Assembly (NCBI RefSeq): GCF_030410485.1
Contig: NZ_JAUHHC010000005.1
Coordinates: 595,203-659,202 of the forward strand
Direction: 5' to 3'
Source: Roseateles violae
GTDB taxonomy: Bacteria; Pseudomonadota; Gammaproteobacteria; Burkholderiales; Burkholderiaceae_C
Length of the DNA: 64,000 nucleotides
The notes beneath the pieces are model-generated. The model had not been told where the DNA came from and made no database searches. It worked only from the letters and a program-made list of their open reading frames with translations. The translations under genes were made by a program, and so were the position numbers. Positions 35,258-43,139 of this stretch are shown piece by piece (position 1 is the stretch's first letter; each line of letters starts with the position of its first letter).

Positions 35258-36928
35258 TCATTCCTTGCCGGCGCGCCAGACGGCGACAAAGGCGCTCAGC
35301 TTCTGCTGCCAGCTCAGCCGCTCGTCGGAGAGCACATCGAGGAAGTCCGACAGGCGCTTGGACTTGGCCATCGTGTAGACGGTCAGGACGATAGTCGCCA
35401 GCAGCACCGCGCCGAACAGCCAGAGCCGGCTCGACAGCGGCGCCTCGGCCTCGGCCAGCAGGTTCATGCCGAGGAAGCCGGTGGTGATCGTGCCCACCAT
35501 GCCGAAGATCGTCACCACGGTCAGGCGCACAACGGTATTGGCCTGGCGGCGCAGGCTGTCGGTGTCCAGATAGCTGTTCATATCGCCGATGCGCTGCTTG
35601 ACCTCGGCGTACAGCGGCTGCAGCTGCAGATGCTCGGCGCTGAGCCGGAACAGCGCGCGCGCCTGCGCCTGCTCGGCGACCTCCTGGAACCAGTAGCGGT
35701 GCGAGAAGCGCAGAAAGCCCTCGAAGCTGGCGCGGATCGCGCGCTTGAAGCGCTTGACGCTGCGCGCATCGCCGACGTCGAGCCGGCGCAGCGCCTCGGC
35801 CAGCCGGTCCGAGAACATCAGCAGCGCGGCCTTCTGGAAATGCACGATCAGAAAGATCAGGAAATGCGGATGGCGGAACTGCGCCAGCACGCCGCGGTCG
35901 CGGCAGCGGAAGAACTCGGCATCGGCGCGGCCGACGACCACCAGCGCATGGCCGCTGCACAGATAGCGGGTGTCCGGCGCGGCGCCGCCGGCGCGCCAGA
36001 AGCGGTCGTAGCAATGGCGCTGCTCGAAGTCGCTCAGGTGCTGCTCGGCATAGGGCAGGGCCGCCGCCTCCTCCGCAGCCTCGGCCGAGCCGGTGATTAG
36101 GCCCAGGCGCACGAAATCGCTGCGGCCCAGCGCGCGCGGATCGTCCAGCGCCAGATAGGCCATCAGCGGCATCCGGTAGTACTCGATCTGCCGGTAGCGC
36201 AGCGCGCCAGGCTCGGCCGAGTCGTGGCTGATCAGCGGCCGCAGCAGCCAGTCCCAGTGTGCGGCGATCTTGGGCGCGCGGTGCGCATGCACATGGGCGA
36301 TGAAGCGCTCGCGCTCCATGCTGTCCGAGCGGGCCAGCACCGCGCCCTGGGCGTCCAGCCATTCGGCCTCGGCCAGGCAGTGCAGCGGCTCGCCCTGCGC
36401 GTCCCAGCCCGACGGATAGGCGCGGCCGAAGCGGTACAGCAGCTCCTGCGCCTGCGCCAGCGCCAGCCCGCCGGCTTCATGGCTGGCCTCGACATTGAGC
36501 ATCACCACGTCCACGTCGACGAAGAAGTAGAGATCGACATGGACGATGTCCAGGCGCAGCGGCTCGTCCTGCGGCCGCGTGCGCAGGCGCAGGCCGCGCA
36601 CGTCGTCGCGGCGGAACACCTTCAGCGCCGAGCCGCCGCCCTCGTCGAGCGCATCGCCGCCCGCGCGCTGTGCGCCGCGCCCCTCGCCATAGAGAAAGCG
36701 CTGCACATAGGGCAGGAAGGTGACGAACTCCTGGTAATGCCGCTCGTGGAAGCCGGCGGGCGCGCCGGTGTACTCGTCGATGACCTCGCGCCAGGCGCTG
36801 TCCGGCTGCGCGCGCAGCAGCTCCCAGGGCCGGCGCGGCGCACCGGTCTCGTCCTCGCCGACCGGCATCAGGCGCAGCGGCCACAGCAGGATCTGCTGCA
36901 GGCGCTGGACCGTCGGCGCGGCGGCCAT
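35258..36928 (-). CDS. CorA-like cation transporter with enlarged N-terminal domain
   Basis: A membrane protein of 556 aa, against about 320 for ordinary CorA. The C-terminal two helices are CorA-like: VVRLTVVTIFGMVGTITTGF leading to the pore motif GMN near 487-489, a short acidic loop (LLAEAEAPLSS), and TM2 LWLFGAVLLATIVLTVYTMA. The long cytoplasmic N-terminal part (about 440 residues) is more acidic and carries VVMLNVEASHEAG and YRMPLMAYLALDDPR, without an ordinary CorA match that I can see. It would form a Mg2+-type channel with an unusual sensor. It begins one base after the diguanylate cyclase gene stop, so the two are one operon. Confidence 0.85.
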   Translation of the reverse strand: MAAAPTVQRLQQILLWPLRLMPVGEDETGAPRRPWELLRAQPDSAWREVIDEYTGAPAGFHERHYQEFVTFLPYVQRFLYGEGRGAQRAGGDALDEGGGSALKVFRRDDVRGLRLRTRPQDEPLRLDIVHVDLYFFVDVDVVMLNVEASHEAGGLALAQAQELLYRFGRAYPSGWDAQGEPLHCLAEAEWLDAQGAVLARSDSMERERFIAHVHAHRAPKIAAHWDWLLRPLISHDSAEPGALRYRQIEYYRMPLMAYLALDDPRALGRSDFVRLGLITGSAEAAEEAAALPYAEQHLSDFEQRHCYDRFWRAGGAAPDTRYLCSGHALVVVGRADAEFFRCRDRGVLAQFRHPHFLIFLIVHFQKAALLMFSDRLAEALRRLDVGDARSVKRFKRAIRASFEGFLRFSHRYWFQEVAEQAQARALFRLSAEHLQLQPLYAEVKQRIGDMNSYLDTDSLRRQANTVVRLTVVTIFGMVGTITTGFLGMNLLAEAEAPLSSRLWLFGAVLLATIVLTVYTMAKSKRLSDFLDVLSDERLSWQQKLSAFVAVWRAGKE

Positions 36929-36929
36929 C

Positions 36930-38135
36930 TCAGGCTCCGGGCGGCAGCGCGACGAGCCGGGCCGCCGGCGGCTGGGCGGGCTCGTCGCCGAGCAGCACCC
37001 GGTTGCGCCCCTGCTCCTTGGCGCGGTACAGCGCCTTGTCGGCCAGCATATAGAGGCGGTCGGCGCTGATCCCGCTGTCCGAGGCGGCGACGACGACGCC
37101 GGCCGACACGGTCAGCCGGAAGCGCTGGCCCTGCGGGCAGCTCAGCTCCAGCGCCTCGACGGCCGCGCGGATCTGCTCGACCAGGCGCGCCGCGCCGGGC
37201 GCATCGGTGGCCGGCAGCAGCAGGCCGAATTCCTCGCCGCCCATGCGGCCGATCACGTCCGAGCTGCGCAGCCGCGCCCGCACCTCGGCGGCAAAGGCGC
37301 GCAGCGCCGCGTCGCCGGCCGCATGGCCATGGCGGTCGTTGATCTGCTTGAAGTGGTCGAGGTCCAGCAGCGCGAAGGCGACCGGCGAGCCCTCGCGGCG
37401 ACCGCGCTCCAGGCTGTGCAGCAGCAGCGCGTCGGTGGTGCTGCGGTTGACGCAGCCGGTCAGGCCGTCCAGCGTCGCCATCTCCTCCATGCGCTTGGCC
37501 ACCCGCTCGAAGCAGGCCAGCACGAAGCCGAAGCCGGCGCCCAGCAGGCTCAGGAAGCCGACCAGAAAGCTCAGGCCCGGGCCCGGCCGGTCCTGCATCA
37601 GCTCGGCATACTGCTCGGGCTGCACGATCGCATGGGCACCGCGCAGGCACAGCGCCAGACAGGCGACGCCCAGCGTCAGGCCGACGGTGCGCATCGAGCC
37701 CTCGCTGCGCCAGCCGCGCGTCAGCACCAGCCAGGTGCTGGGCAGCAGCAGCAGCACCAGCAGCAGCGAGGCGGTGCCGACGCGCTGGCCGGTCGGCCAG
37801 TCGCGCACCAGGGCCAGCAGCCCCATCGCCAGCAGCATCGCGCCCCAGCGCCAGCGCGGCAGCGCTTGATCGAGCAGATAGCGGTGCAGGGCCTGGCCGT
37901 AGAGCGTGATGCCGACATACATCAGGCCGTTGCCGAGCAGCACCGAGGCGCCCAGCGGGATCCAGGGGCGCAGCGCCAGCATCGCGAAGCCGCCCAGCAT
38001 CGCCCAGGAGCCCTGGGCCCAGATCCGCAGCTCCGGCTGACGCAGCGCGCCGCGCTGCGCGACCCCCAGCTGCAGCGAGAGCAGCAGGAAGCCGATCAGC
38101 AGCGCCAGCATCAGGGTCGGGACGTCGATCTTCAT
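36930..38135 (-). CDS. Membrane-bound diguanylate cyclase (GGDEF)
   Basis: It makes cyclic di-GMP from GTP. The 401-aa product has six or seven N-terminal membrane helices (for example LMLALLIGFLLLSLQLGVA and LLLVLLLLPSTWLVL), then a GGDEF domain from about 235 with active site GGEEF near 298-302 and an upstream RSSD five residues before it, the product-inhibition I-site. MATLDGLTGCVNRS and HFKQINDRHGHAAGD are the usual conserved stretches. I chose the ATG at 38135 for MKIDVPTLMLALL; the ribosome site is weak. The sensor part is a 5/7TM-type membrane region. It is coupled to the CorA-like gene. Confidence 0.92.
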   Translation of the reverse strand: MKIDVPTLMLALLIGFLLLSLQLGVAQRGALRQPELRIWAQGSWAMLGGFAMLALRPWIPLGASVLLGNGLMYVGITLYGQALHRYLLDQALPRWRWGAMLLAMGLLALVRDWPTGQRVGTASLLLVLLLLPSTWLVLTRGWRSEGSMRTVGLTLGVACLALCLRGAHAIVQPEQYAELMQDRPGPGLSFLVGFLSLLGAGFGFVLACFERVAKRMEEMATLDGLTGCVNRSTTDALLLHSLERGRREGSPVAFALLDLDHFKQINDRHGHAAGDAALRAFAAEVRARLRSSDVIGRMGGEEFGLLLPATDAPGAARLVEQIRAAVEALELSCPQGQRFRLTVSAGVVVAASDSGISADRLYMLADKALYRAKEQGRNRVLLGDEPAQPPAARLVALPPGA

Positions 38136-38190
38136 GGGCCGCAGCAGTGTACGGCTTCGCTCCGCGCCGGTGGGGGCCGGCACAGCGCCA

Positions 38191-39936
38191 TCAAGCGAGC
38201 AGCCGCGCGACGACGGCGCGGGTCTCGGCCGGGTCGATCACCGCGTCGATCTCCAGCATCTCGGCCATCTGCAGCGCGCGGCCGTTGTCGACCTGGCGCG
38301 CCAGCAGCTCGTCGAACAGCGCCTGCCGCTCGGGCCCCTCGGGCAGCGCCTGCAGCTCCTTGCGATAGCCCAGGCGCACCGCGCCCTCCAGCCCCATCGC
38401 GCCGAACTCGCCGCTGGGCCAGGCCAGGCTCATCAGCGGCCGGTGCAGGCTGCCGCCGGCCAGCGCCATCGCGCCCAGGCCGTAGGCGCGGCGCAGCACG
38501 ATGCTCACGACGGGCACGCGCAGGCGCGCCGCCGCGACGAAGAGCCGGCCCGAGGCGCGCACCTGGCCGCGCGCCTCCGCCGCGGGGCCGACCATGAAGC
38601 CGGGCGTGTCGATCAGGCTCACGAGCGGCAGCCCGGCGGCCTCGCAGCGCTCGAACCATTGCGCCGCCTTGCTCGCCGCCTCGGCATCGATCGCGCCGCC
38701 GTTGACCGCGCAATTGCTGACCAGCAGCGCCAGCGGCCGCCCCTCGATGCGCGCCAGCATCGTCAGCAGCGCGCCGCCATGCTCGGGCCGCAGCTCCAGC
38801 AGCGAGCCGCGATCGACCAGCGCCTCGACCAGCGGCCGCACCGCATAGGCGCGCTGGCGGTTCTCGGGGATGGCCTCGCGCAGCGCCTGCTGCTCGGCGC
38901 ATTGCCAGTCGGCGCGCCGCCCCGGTTGCAGCAGGCCCAGATAGTGGCGCGCCGCGCGCACCGCGGCCGCCTCGTCCTCGACCAGCAGATCGACGACGCC
39001 ATTGGCCGCCTGCACCGCGGCCGGGCCGATCTGCTCGGGCGGGAAGCGGCCCAGGCCGCCGCCCTCGACCATGGCCGGCCCGCCCATGCCGATATTGCTG
39101 TCGCGCGTCGCGATGATCAGATCGCAGCAGGCCAGCAGCGCCGCATTGCCGGCAAAGCAACGCCCGGCCGCGATGCCGATCAGCGGCACCTGGCCGGACA
39201 GCCGCGCGAAGGACGCAAAGGTCGGCACATGCAGGCCGGCGACGATGGGCATATCGCAATCGCCGGGCCGCCCGCCGCCGCCCTCGGCGAACAGCAGCAC
39301 CGGCAGCCGGCGCTGCGCGGCGATCTCCAGCATGCGGTCGCTCTTCTGGTGGTTGCGCATGCCCTGGGTGCCGGCCAGCACCGTCGCGTCATAGGCCATC
39401 ACGACCAGCTCGACGCCATCGACGCGGCCGATGCCGCAGACGATGCCGTCGGCCGGCGTCTGCGCGCGCAAGTCCTCCAGGCTGCGCCGGCCGCGCTGGG
39501 CGGCATAGGCGAGCGCCCCGTATTCGACCCAGCTGCCGGCGTCGAGCAGATCGGCGATGTTCTCGCGCGCGCTGCGCAGGCCCAGCGCATGGCGCTTGGC
39601 GACCGCCTCCGGCCGCGCCGCATCCAGGGTCAGGGCTTGCCGCTCGCGCCAGGCGGCCAGCGCGGGGCGCTCGCCGGCCGGCACCGCGTGTGCAGGCCCG
39701 GGTGCCGGCGCGTCGAGCCGCTGCGGCGCCAGGCGCAGCAGCGATTCCCCCTCGCGCACCGTCTCGCCGATCGCGCACAGCAGTTCGGCGACGATGCCAT
39801 CGGCCGGCGCCACCAGCTCGTGCTCCATCTTCATCGCCTCCAGCACCAGCAGGGCCTGGCCGGCGCGCACCGGCTGGCCCGGCGCCACGGCCAGCTGCTG
39901 CACCAGCGCCGTCATCGGAGCCTTCAATTCGAGCAT
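38191..39936 (-). CDS. Biotinyl domain - carboxyltransferase fusion
   Basis: It would transfer carboxyl from biotin to an acyl-CoA or similar acceptor. Residues 1-75 are a biotinyl domain (EAMKMEHEL, biotin Lys36, and the closing GETVREGESLL). Residues about 90-581 are a carboxyltransferase of the acyl-CoA carboxylase beta-subunit type (N-half GWVEYG-like SWVEYGALAY; C-half SNCAVNGGAIDAEAASKAAQW, PLVSLIDTPGFMVG). No biotin carboxylase gene is nearby, so the partner must be elsewhere. The ATG at 39936 is nine bases from AGGAGG; an ATG at 39945 directly abuts it. The acceptor is unknown; geranyl- or methylcrotonyl-like acyl-CoA or urea-type are all possible. Confidence 0.85.
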   Translation of the reverse strand: MLELKAPMTALVQQLAVAPGQPVRAGQALLVLEAMKMEHELVAPADGIVAELLCAIGETVREGESLLRLAPQRLDAPAPGPAHAVPAGERPALAAWRERQALTLDAARPEAVAKRHALGLRSARENIADLLDAGSWVEYGALAYAAQRGRRSLEDLRAQTPADGIVCGIGRVDGVELVVMAYDATVLAGTQGMRNHQKSDRMLEIAAQRRLPVLLFAEGGGGRPGDCDMPIVAGLHVPTFASFARLSGQVPLIGIAAGRCFAGNAALLACCDLIIATRDSNIGMGGPAMVEGGGLGRFPPEQIGPAAVQAANGVVDLLVEDEAAAVRAARHYLGLLQPGRRADWQCAEQQALREAIPENRQRAYAVRPLVEALVDRGSLLELRPEHGGALLTMLARIEGRPLALLVSNCAVNGGAIDAEAASKAAQWFERCEAAGLPLVSLIDTPGFMVGPAAEARGQVRASGRLFVAAARLRVPVVSIVLRRAYGLGAMALAGGSLHRPLMSLAWPSGEFGAMGLEGAVRLGYRKELQALPEGPERQALFDELLARQVDNGRALQMAEMLEIDAVIDPAETRAVVARLLA

Positions 39937-40005
39937 TGGATCCATCCTCCTGCTTCGACTGTAGGCCGCCGGTCGGCGCGGCGCTGCCGCCCAGATGACA
40001 GCGGC

Positions 40006-40680
40006 TCAGCCCTCGGCCAACAGCGCCGCCAGCGCGCGCCGCCCGCGCGGCGTCGGCCGCAGCGCACGGCTGTCGAGCTCGGGTTCCAGCCAGCGCTGGC
40101 GCAGCAGGGCCTCCAGCCAGGCCGCGCCGAGCGCGCCACCCAGATGCGGGCGGCGCTCGCTCCAGTCCATGCAGGGGCAGGCGAGCCGGCGCCGGCGCTG
40201 GCGCGCGGCGGCCACGTCGACGCCCAGCCGCTGCAGCGCCGCGGCGCCGGCCTCGCTGAGCCCGTAGTCGGTATCGAGCCAGCCCTGTGCCTGCGCATGG
40301 TCGTGCAGGCGCACGCCCCAGCCGCCGGCCAGGTGGTCGTAGCAGCGCCGCGCCTCGCGCAGGCCGTCCGGCGTGCTGGGCCTGAAGGGCGGGCGCGCCA
40401 CGCCGGCGACGACCAGCAGCGCCTCCAGCGCACGGCCGACCTCGGCGTCGGCCAGCCGGTAGTAGCGGTGCTTGCCCTGGGCCAGGCAGTCGAGCAGCCC
40501 CTGCTCGAGCAGCTTGGCCAGATGGGCGCTGGCCGTCGAGGCGCCGATCTCGCCGACGGCCGCCAGCTCGGTGGCTGTGCGCGCATGGCCGTCCAGCAGG
40601 CTGCACAGCATGCGCGCCCGGGCCGGCTCGGCGATCAGCGCGGCGACCCGGGCCAGCGCGGTTTCGGCATCTGCATTCAT
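40006..40680 (-). CDS. ArsR-like winged-helix regulator
   Basis: A 224-aa protein. The N-terminal 85 residues form an ArsR-type winged HTH (LIAEPARARMLCSLLDGHARTATELAAVGEIGASTASAHLAKLLEQG, then HRYYRLAD). The C-terminal extension of about 130 residues has the conserved stretch CPCMDWSERRPHLGGALGAA, with CPC as a possible metal or redox site. It faces the P450-like gene across 51 bases that contain an inverted repeat, and is followed by the carboxyltransferase fusion 69 bases downstream, so it may control both. Confidence 0.9.
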   Translation of the reverse strand: MNADAETALARVAALIAEPARARMLCSLLDGHARTATELAAVGEIGASTASAHLAKLLEQGLLDCLAQGKHRYYRLADAEVGRALEALLVVAGVARPPFRPSTPDGLREARRCYDHLAGGWGVRLHDHAQAQGWLDTDYGLSEAGAAALQRLGVDVAAARQRRRRLACPCMDWSERRPHLGGALGAAWLEALLRQRWLEPELDSRALRPTPRGRRALAALLAEG

Positions 40681-40700
40681 GCTTCGATCGTAGACGAAGC
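40681..40700. promoter_or_regulatory. Inverted repeat between the ArsR and P450-like genes
   Basis: GCTTCG (40681-40686) and CGAAGC (40695-40700) are separated by 8 bases, directly before the regulator's start codon and 31 bases before the P450-like gene. Size and place fit an ArsR-type operator controlling both divergent genes. Confidence 0.5.
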
Positions 40701-40731
40701 GTTGTCGCCGGACCAGGCGCACAGTGCGGCC

Positions 40732-41709
40732 ATGGATACCCGACCCGACGATGCCCTGACCCATAACGCCCAGACGGGACTGTGGGAAGTCGGCGACCCG
40801 GCGCTGGTGCGCGCGCTGCTGCAGGATGGGCGGCTGGGCGTGCGCCCGCCGGCGCAGCCGCTGCCGCCCCATCTGCAGGGCCGCCTGCTGGGACAGCTGT
40901 TCGCGCGCTGGCTGCGGCAGCGCGACGATGAGGGCCATGCAGCGGGCAAGCGCTCGCTGGTCGAGGCGCTGGACCGGCTGCCGATCGCGGCGGCGCGGGC
41001 GGCGGCGCGCAGCCAGGCGGCGATCGCCTTTGCGGCCGGCTGGAACCATGCACTGTGGGCGCTGCCGCTGGCCGGCATGGCCAGCCTGCTGGGTCTGGCT
41101 CCGGCCAATCTGGCCGCACAGCGGCGGCTGCTCGAGCAGCTGCGGGCGCTGGCGCAAGGCCTGGCCCCGGCCGCAACGCCGGCCGGCCTCGACGCCGCCG
41201 ACGCTGCCTGCGCGGCGCTGCTGCAGGCCTTGGGCCCGGCGCCCTCGCTGGGCCTGCCGGCCGAGGACGAGCCGGCGAACCGGCTGGCGCTGCTGTGGCA
41301 GAGCTTCGAGGCCGGCGCCGCCCTGCTGGGCCGGGGCCTGGTCGCGCTGGCCGAGGATGCCGGGCGCCGCCGGCCCGGCCACGTCGCCGCCTGGCTGCCC
41401 GGCCTGCAGGACACCCCTGGCGTCGTGCTGAACACGCGCCGCTATGCGCGCGAGCCGCTCGCCATCGGCGCGCTCAGGCTGAATACCGGCGACGGACTGC
41501 TGCTGCGGCTGGCCGGCAGCGAGGGCGCGGCCCTGGGCTTCGGCGCGGGCCCGCACCGCTGCCCGGGCCGCTCGCTGGCGCTGGCGATCGCCGCCGAGGC
41601 GCTGGAATGGCTGCTGGAGCGGCAGCCGCCCCGCTGGCCGACGCGCTGGCAATATCTGACCCTGCCCAATGCCCGCATCGCCATCTTCGACGAGGAGTCC
41701 TTCGCATGA
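40732..41709 (+). CDS. Shortened cytochrome P450-like protein
   Basis: The heme-binding loop is clear: LGFGAGPHRCPGRSLAL near 265-281 (FGxGxHxCxG, Cys heme ligand). The product is only 325 aa against about 400 for bacterial P450s. I find no ExxR motif in the K-helix region, the usual meander segment between the VLNTRRYAREPLAIGALRLN strand and the heme loop is missing, and the I-helix position reads LLWQSFEAGAALLGR without the acid-alcohol pair. The heme pocket is kept but oxygen-activation parts are not obvious, so it may be a heme sensor, a peroxygenase-like enzyme or a decaying gene. Its TGA overlaps the next start (ATGA), so it is coupled to the ABM protein. Confidence 0.8.
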   Translation: MDTRPDDALTHNAQTGLWEVGDPALVRALLQDGRLGVRPPAQPLPPHLQGRLLGQLFARWLRQRDDEGHAAGKRSLVEALDRLPIAAARAAARSQAAIAFAAGWNHALWALPLAGMASLLGLAPANLAAQRRLLEQLRALAQGLAPAATPAGLDAADAACAALLQALGPAPSLGLPAEDEPANRLALLWQSFEAGAALLGRGLVALAEDAGRRRPGHVAAWLPGLQDTPGVVLNTRRYAREPLAIGALRLNTGDGLLLRLAGSEGAALGFGAGPHRCPGRSLALAIAAEALEWLLERQPPRWPTRWQYLTLPNARIAIFDEESFA

Positions 41710-42056
41710 GCATGATCGCCGTGATCTTCGAGGTCTGGCCGACGCAGCAGGGCCGCGCCCGCTATCTGGAGCTGGCCGCCGCGCTGCGGCCCGAGCTGGA
41801 GCGCATCGACGGCTTCATCAGCATCGAGCGCTTCCAGAGCCTCAGCGCGCCGGACAAGCTGCTGTCGCTGTCCTTCTGGCGCGACGAGGCGGCCGTGCAG
41901 CGCTGGCGCACGCTGGAAACGCATCGCGCGGCGCAGAACGAGGGCCGCGCCGGCGTGTTCGCCGACTACCGGCTGCGCGTGGCCGCGGTGTTGCGCGACT
42001 ACGGGCTGGCCGAGCGCGACGAGGCGCCGGCCGACAGCCGCGCGCGCCATGGCTGA
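41706..42056 (+). CDS. Antibiotic biosynthesis monooxygenase-domain protein
   Basis: A 116-aa ABM/dimeric alpha-beta barrel protein (MIAVIFEVWPTQQGRARYLE, then IDGFISIERFQSLSAPDKLLSLSFW). Members act as small cofactor-free monooxygenases or as heme-degrading or binding proteins (IsdG-like). It begins inside the P450-like stop codon, so the two are made together. Together with the degenerate P450 it suggests a joint heme-related or oxidative role; that is inference. Confidence 0.88.
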   Translation: MSMIAVIFEVWPTQQGRARYLELAAALRPELERIDGFISIERFQSLSAPDKLLSLSFWRDEAAVQRWRTLETHRAAQNEGRAGVFADYRLRVAAVLRDYGLAERDEAPADSRARHG

Positions 42057-42094
42057 AGGCCCTAGGATCGGGCATCCGGTCCCAGGAGCCCGTC

Positions 42095-42613
42095 TTGCCG
42101 CCCAGCGATCTCTCGATACGCGCCGAAGCGCCCGCCGATGCGGCGCCGATCGCCGCGCTGACCCGCGCCGCCTTTGCCGGCCAGCCCTATAGCAGCCAGA
42201 CCGAGGCCTTCATCGTCGACGCGCTGCGCCGTGCCGGTGCCTTGAGCCTCTCGCTGGTGGCCGAAGACAAGGACGGCGGCATCGTCGGCCATATCGCCTT
42301 CTCGCCGGTGACCATCAGCGACGGCACGCCGCATTGGTACGGCCTCGGTCCGCTCTCGGTGGCGCCGGCGCTGCAGCGTCGCGGCATCGGCCAGGCGCTG
42401 GTACGCCGCGGCCTGGCCCGGCTGCGCACGCTGGGCGCCGCCGGCTGCGTGCTGCTGGGCGATCCGGCCTATTACGGCCGCTTCGGCTTCCGGCAGGAGC
42501 CGGGCCTGCGCCTGCCCGGCGTGCCCGGCGAGTATTTCCAGGCGCTGCTCACGGACGGACCGCTGCCCGGCGGCACGGTCGCCTATCACCCGGGCTTTCA
42601 GGCCCGGGGCTAG
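42095..42613 (+). CDS. GNAT N-acetyltransferase
   Basis: A 172-aa GNAT enzyme. The acetyl-CoA pyrophosphate loop is [20 protein letters not shown] near 88-107, and the fold's beta-4 is [11 protein letters not shown]. The C-terminal YYGRFGF motif is typical of the YhbS-like subgroup. I chose a TTG start at 42095 because AGGAG lies at 42083-42088 and there is no ATG or GTG in frame before the conserved part. It is 38 bases after the ABM gene, so it may belong to that unit. Confidence 0.85.
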   Translation: MPPSDLSIRAEAPADAAPIAALTRAAFAGQPYSSQTEAFIVDALRRAGALSLSLVAEDKDGGIVGHIAFSPVTISDGTPHWYGLGPLSVAPALQRRGIGQALVRRGLARLRTLGAAGCVLLGDPAYYGRFGFRQEPGLRLPGVPGEYFQALLTDGPLPGGTVAYHPGFQARG

Positions 42614-42635
42614 ACTGTTCCCACAGGGGGCTCAC

Positions 42636-43133
42636 ATGATGAAGACGACGATGAACAGAAGGACGGTGCTGATGGCCGTCAGCACGGTGGCGCTGGCCTG
42701 CTGCGGCCGCGCCGATTCGGAGGCGATCGGCGAGGTCGACACGGTGTTCCAGTGGCTGGGGCCCGACCACAAGATCGTCGTCGAGGTCTATGACGACCCC
42801 AAGGTGCAGGGCGTTGCCTGCTATGTCTCGCGCGCCAAGACCGGCGGCATCAAGGGCGGCCTGGGCCTGGCCGAGGACAAGTCCGAGGCCTCGATCGCCT
42901 GCCGCCAGATCGGCCCGATCGCCATCGCCGGCGCGCTGCCGCAGCAGGAGGAGGTGTTCAGCGAACGCACCTCGCTGGTGTTCAAGAAACTGCGCACGGT
43001 GCGCATGGTCGACGCCAAGCGCAATACCCTGGTCTATCTGAGCTACTCGGACCGCGTGATCGAGGGCTCGCCGCAGAACAGCGTCACCGCGGTGCCGGTC
43101 GATCGCGCGCAGCCCATCCCGCTGAAGAAATAG
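42636..43133 (+). CDS. creA: CreA-family protein
   Basis: A 165-aa exported protein of the CreA family: [40 protein letters not shown] and [10 protein letters not shown] are highly conserved. The N-terminus ([22 protein letters not shown]) is a signal sequence, with two Cys that could support lipidation, though the lipobox is not canonical. Function is unknown; in E. coli the gene lies near creBCD but is not proven to act with it. It lies 6 bases before amn. Confidence 0.92.
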   Translation: MMKTTMNRRTVLMAVSTVALACCGRADSEAIGEVDTVFQWLGPDHKIVVEVYDDPKVQGVACYVSRAKTGGIKGGLGLAEDKSEASIACRQIGPIAIAGALPQQEEVFSERTSLVFKKLRTVRMVDAKRNTLVYLSYSDRVIEGSPQNSVTAVPVDRAQPIPLKK

Positions 43134-43139
43134 CCCCTC

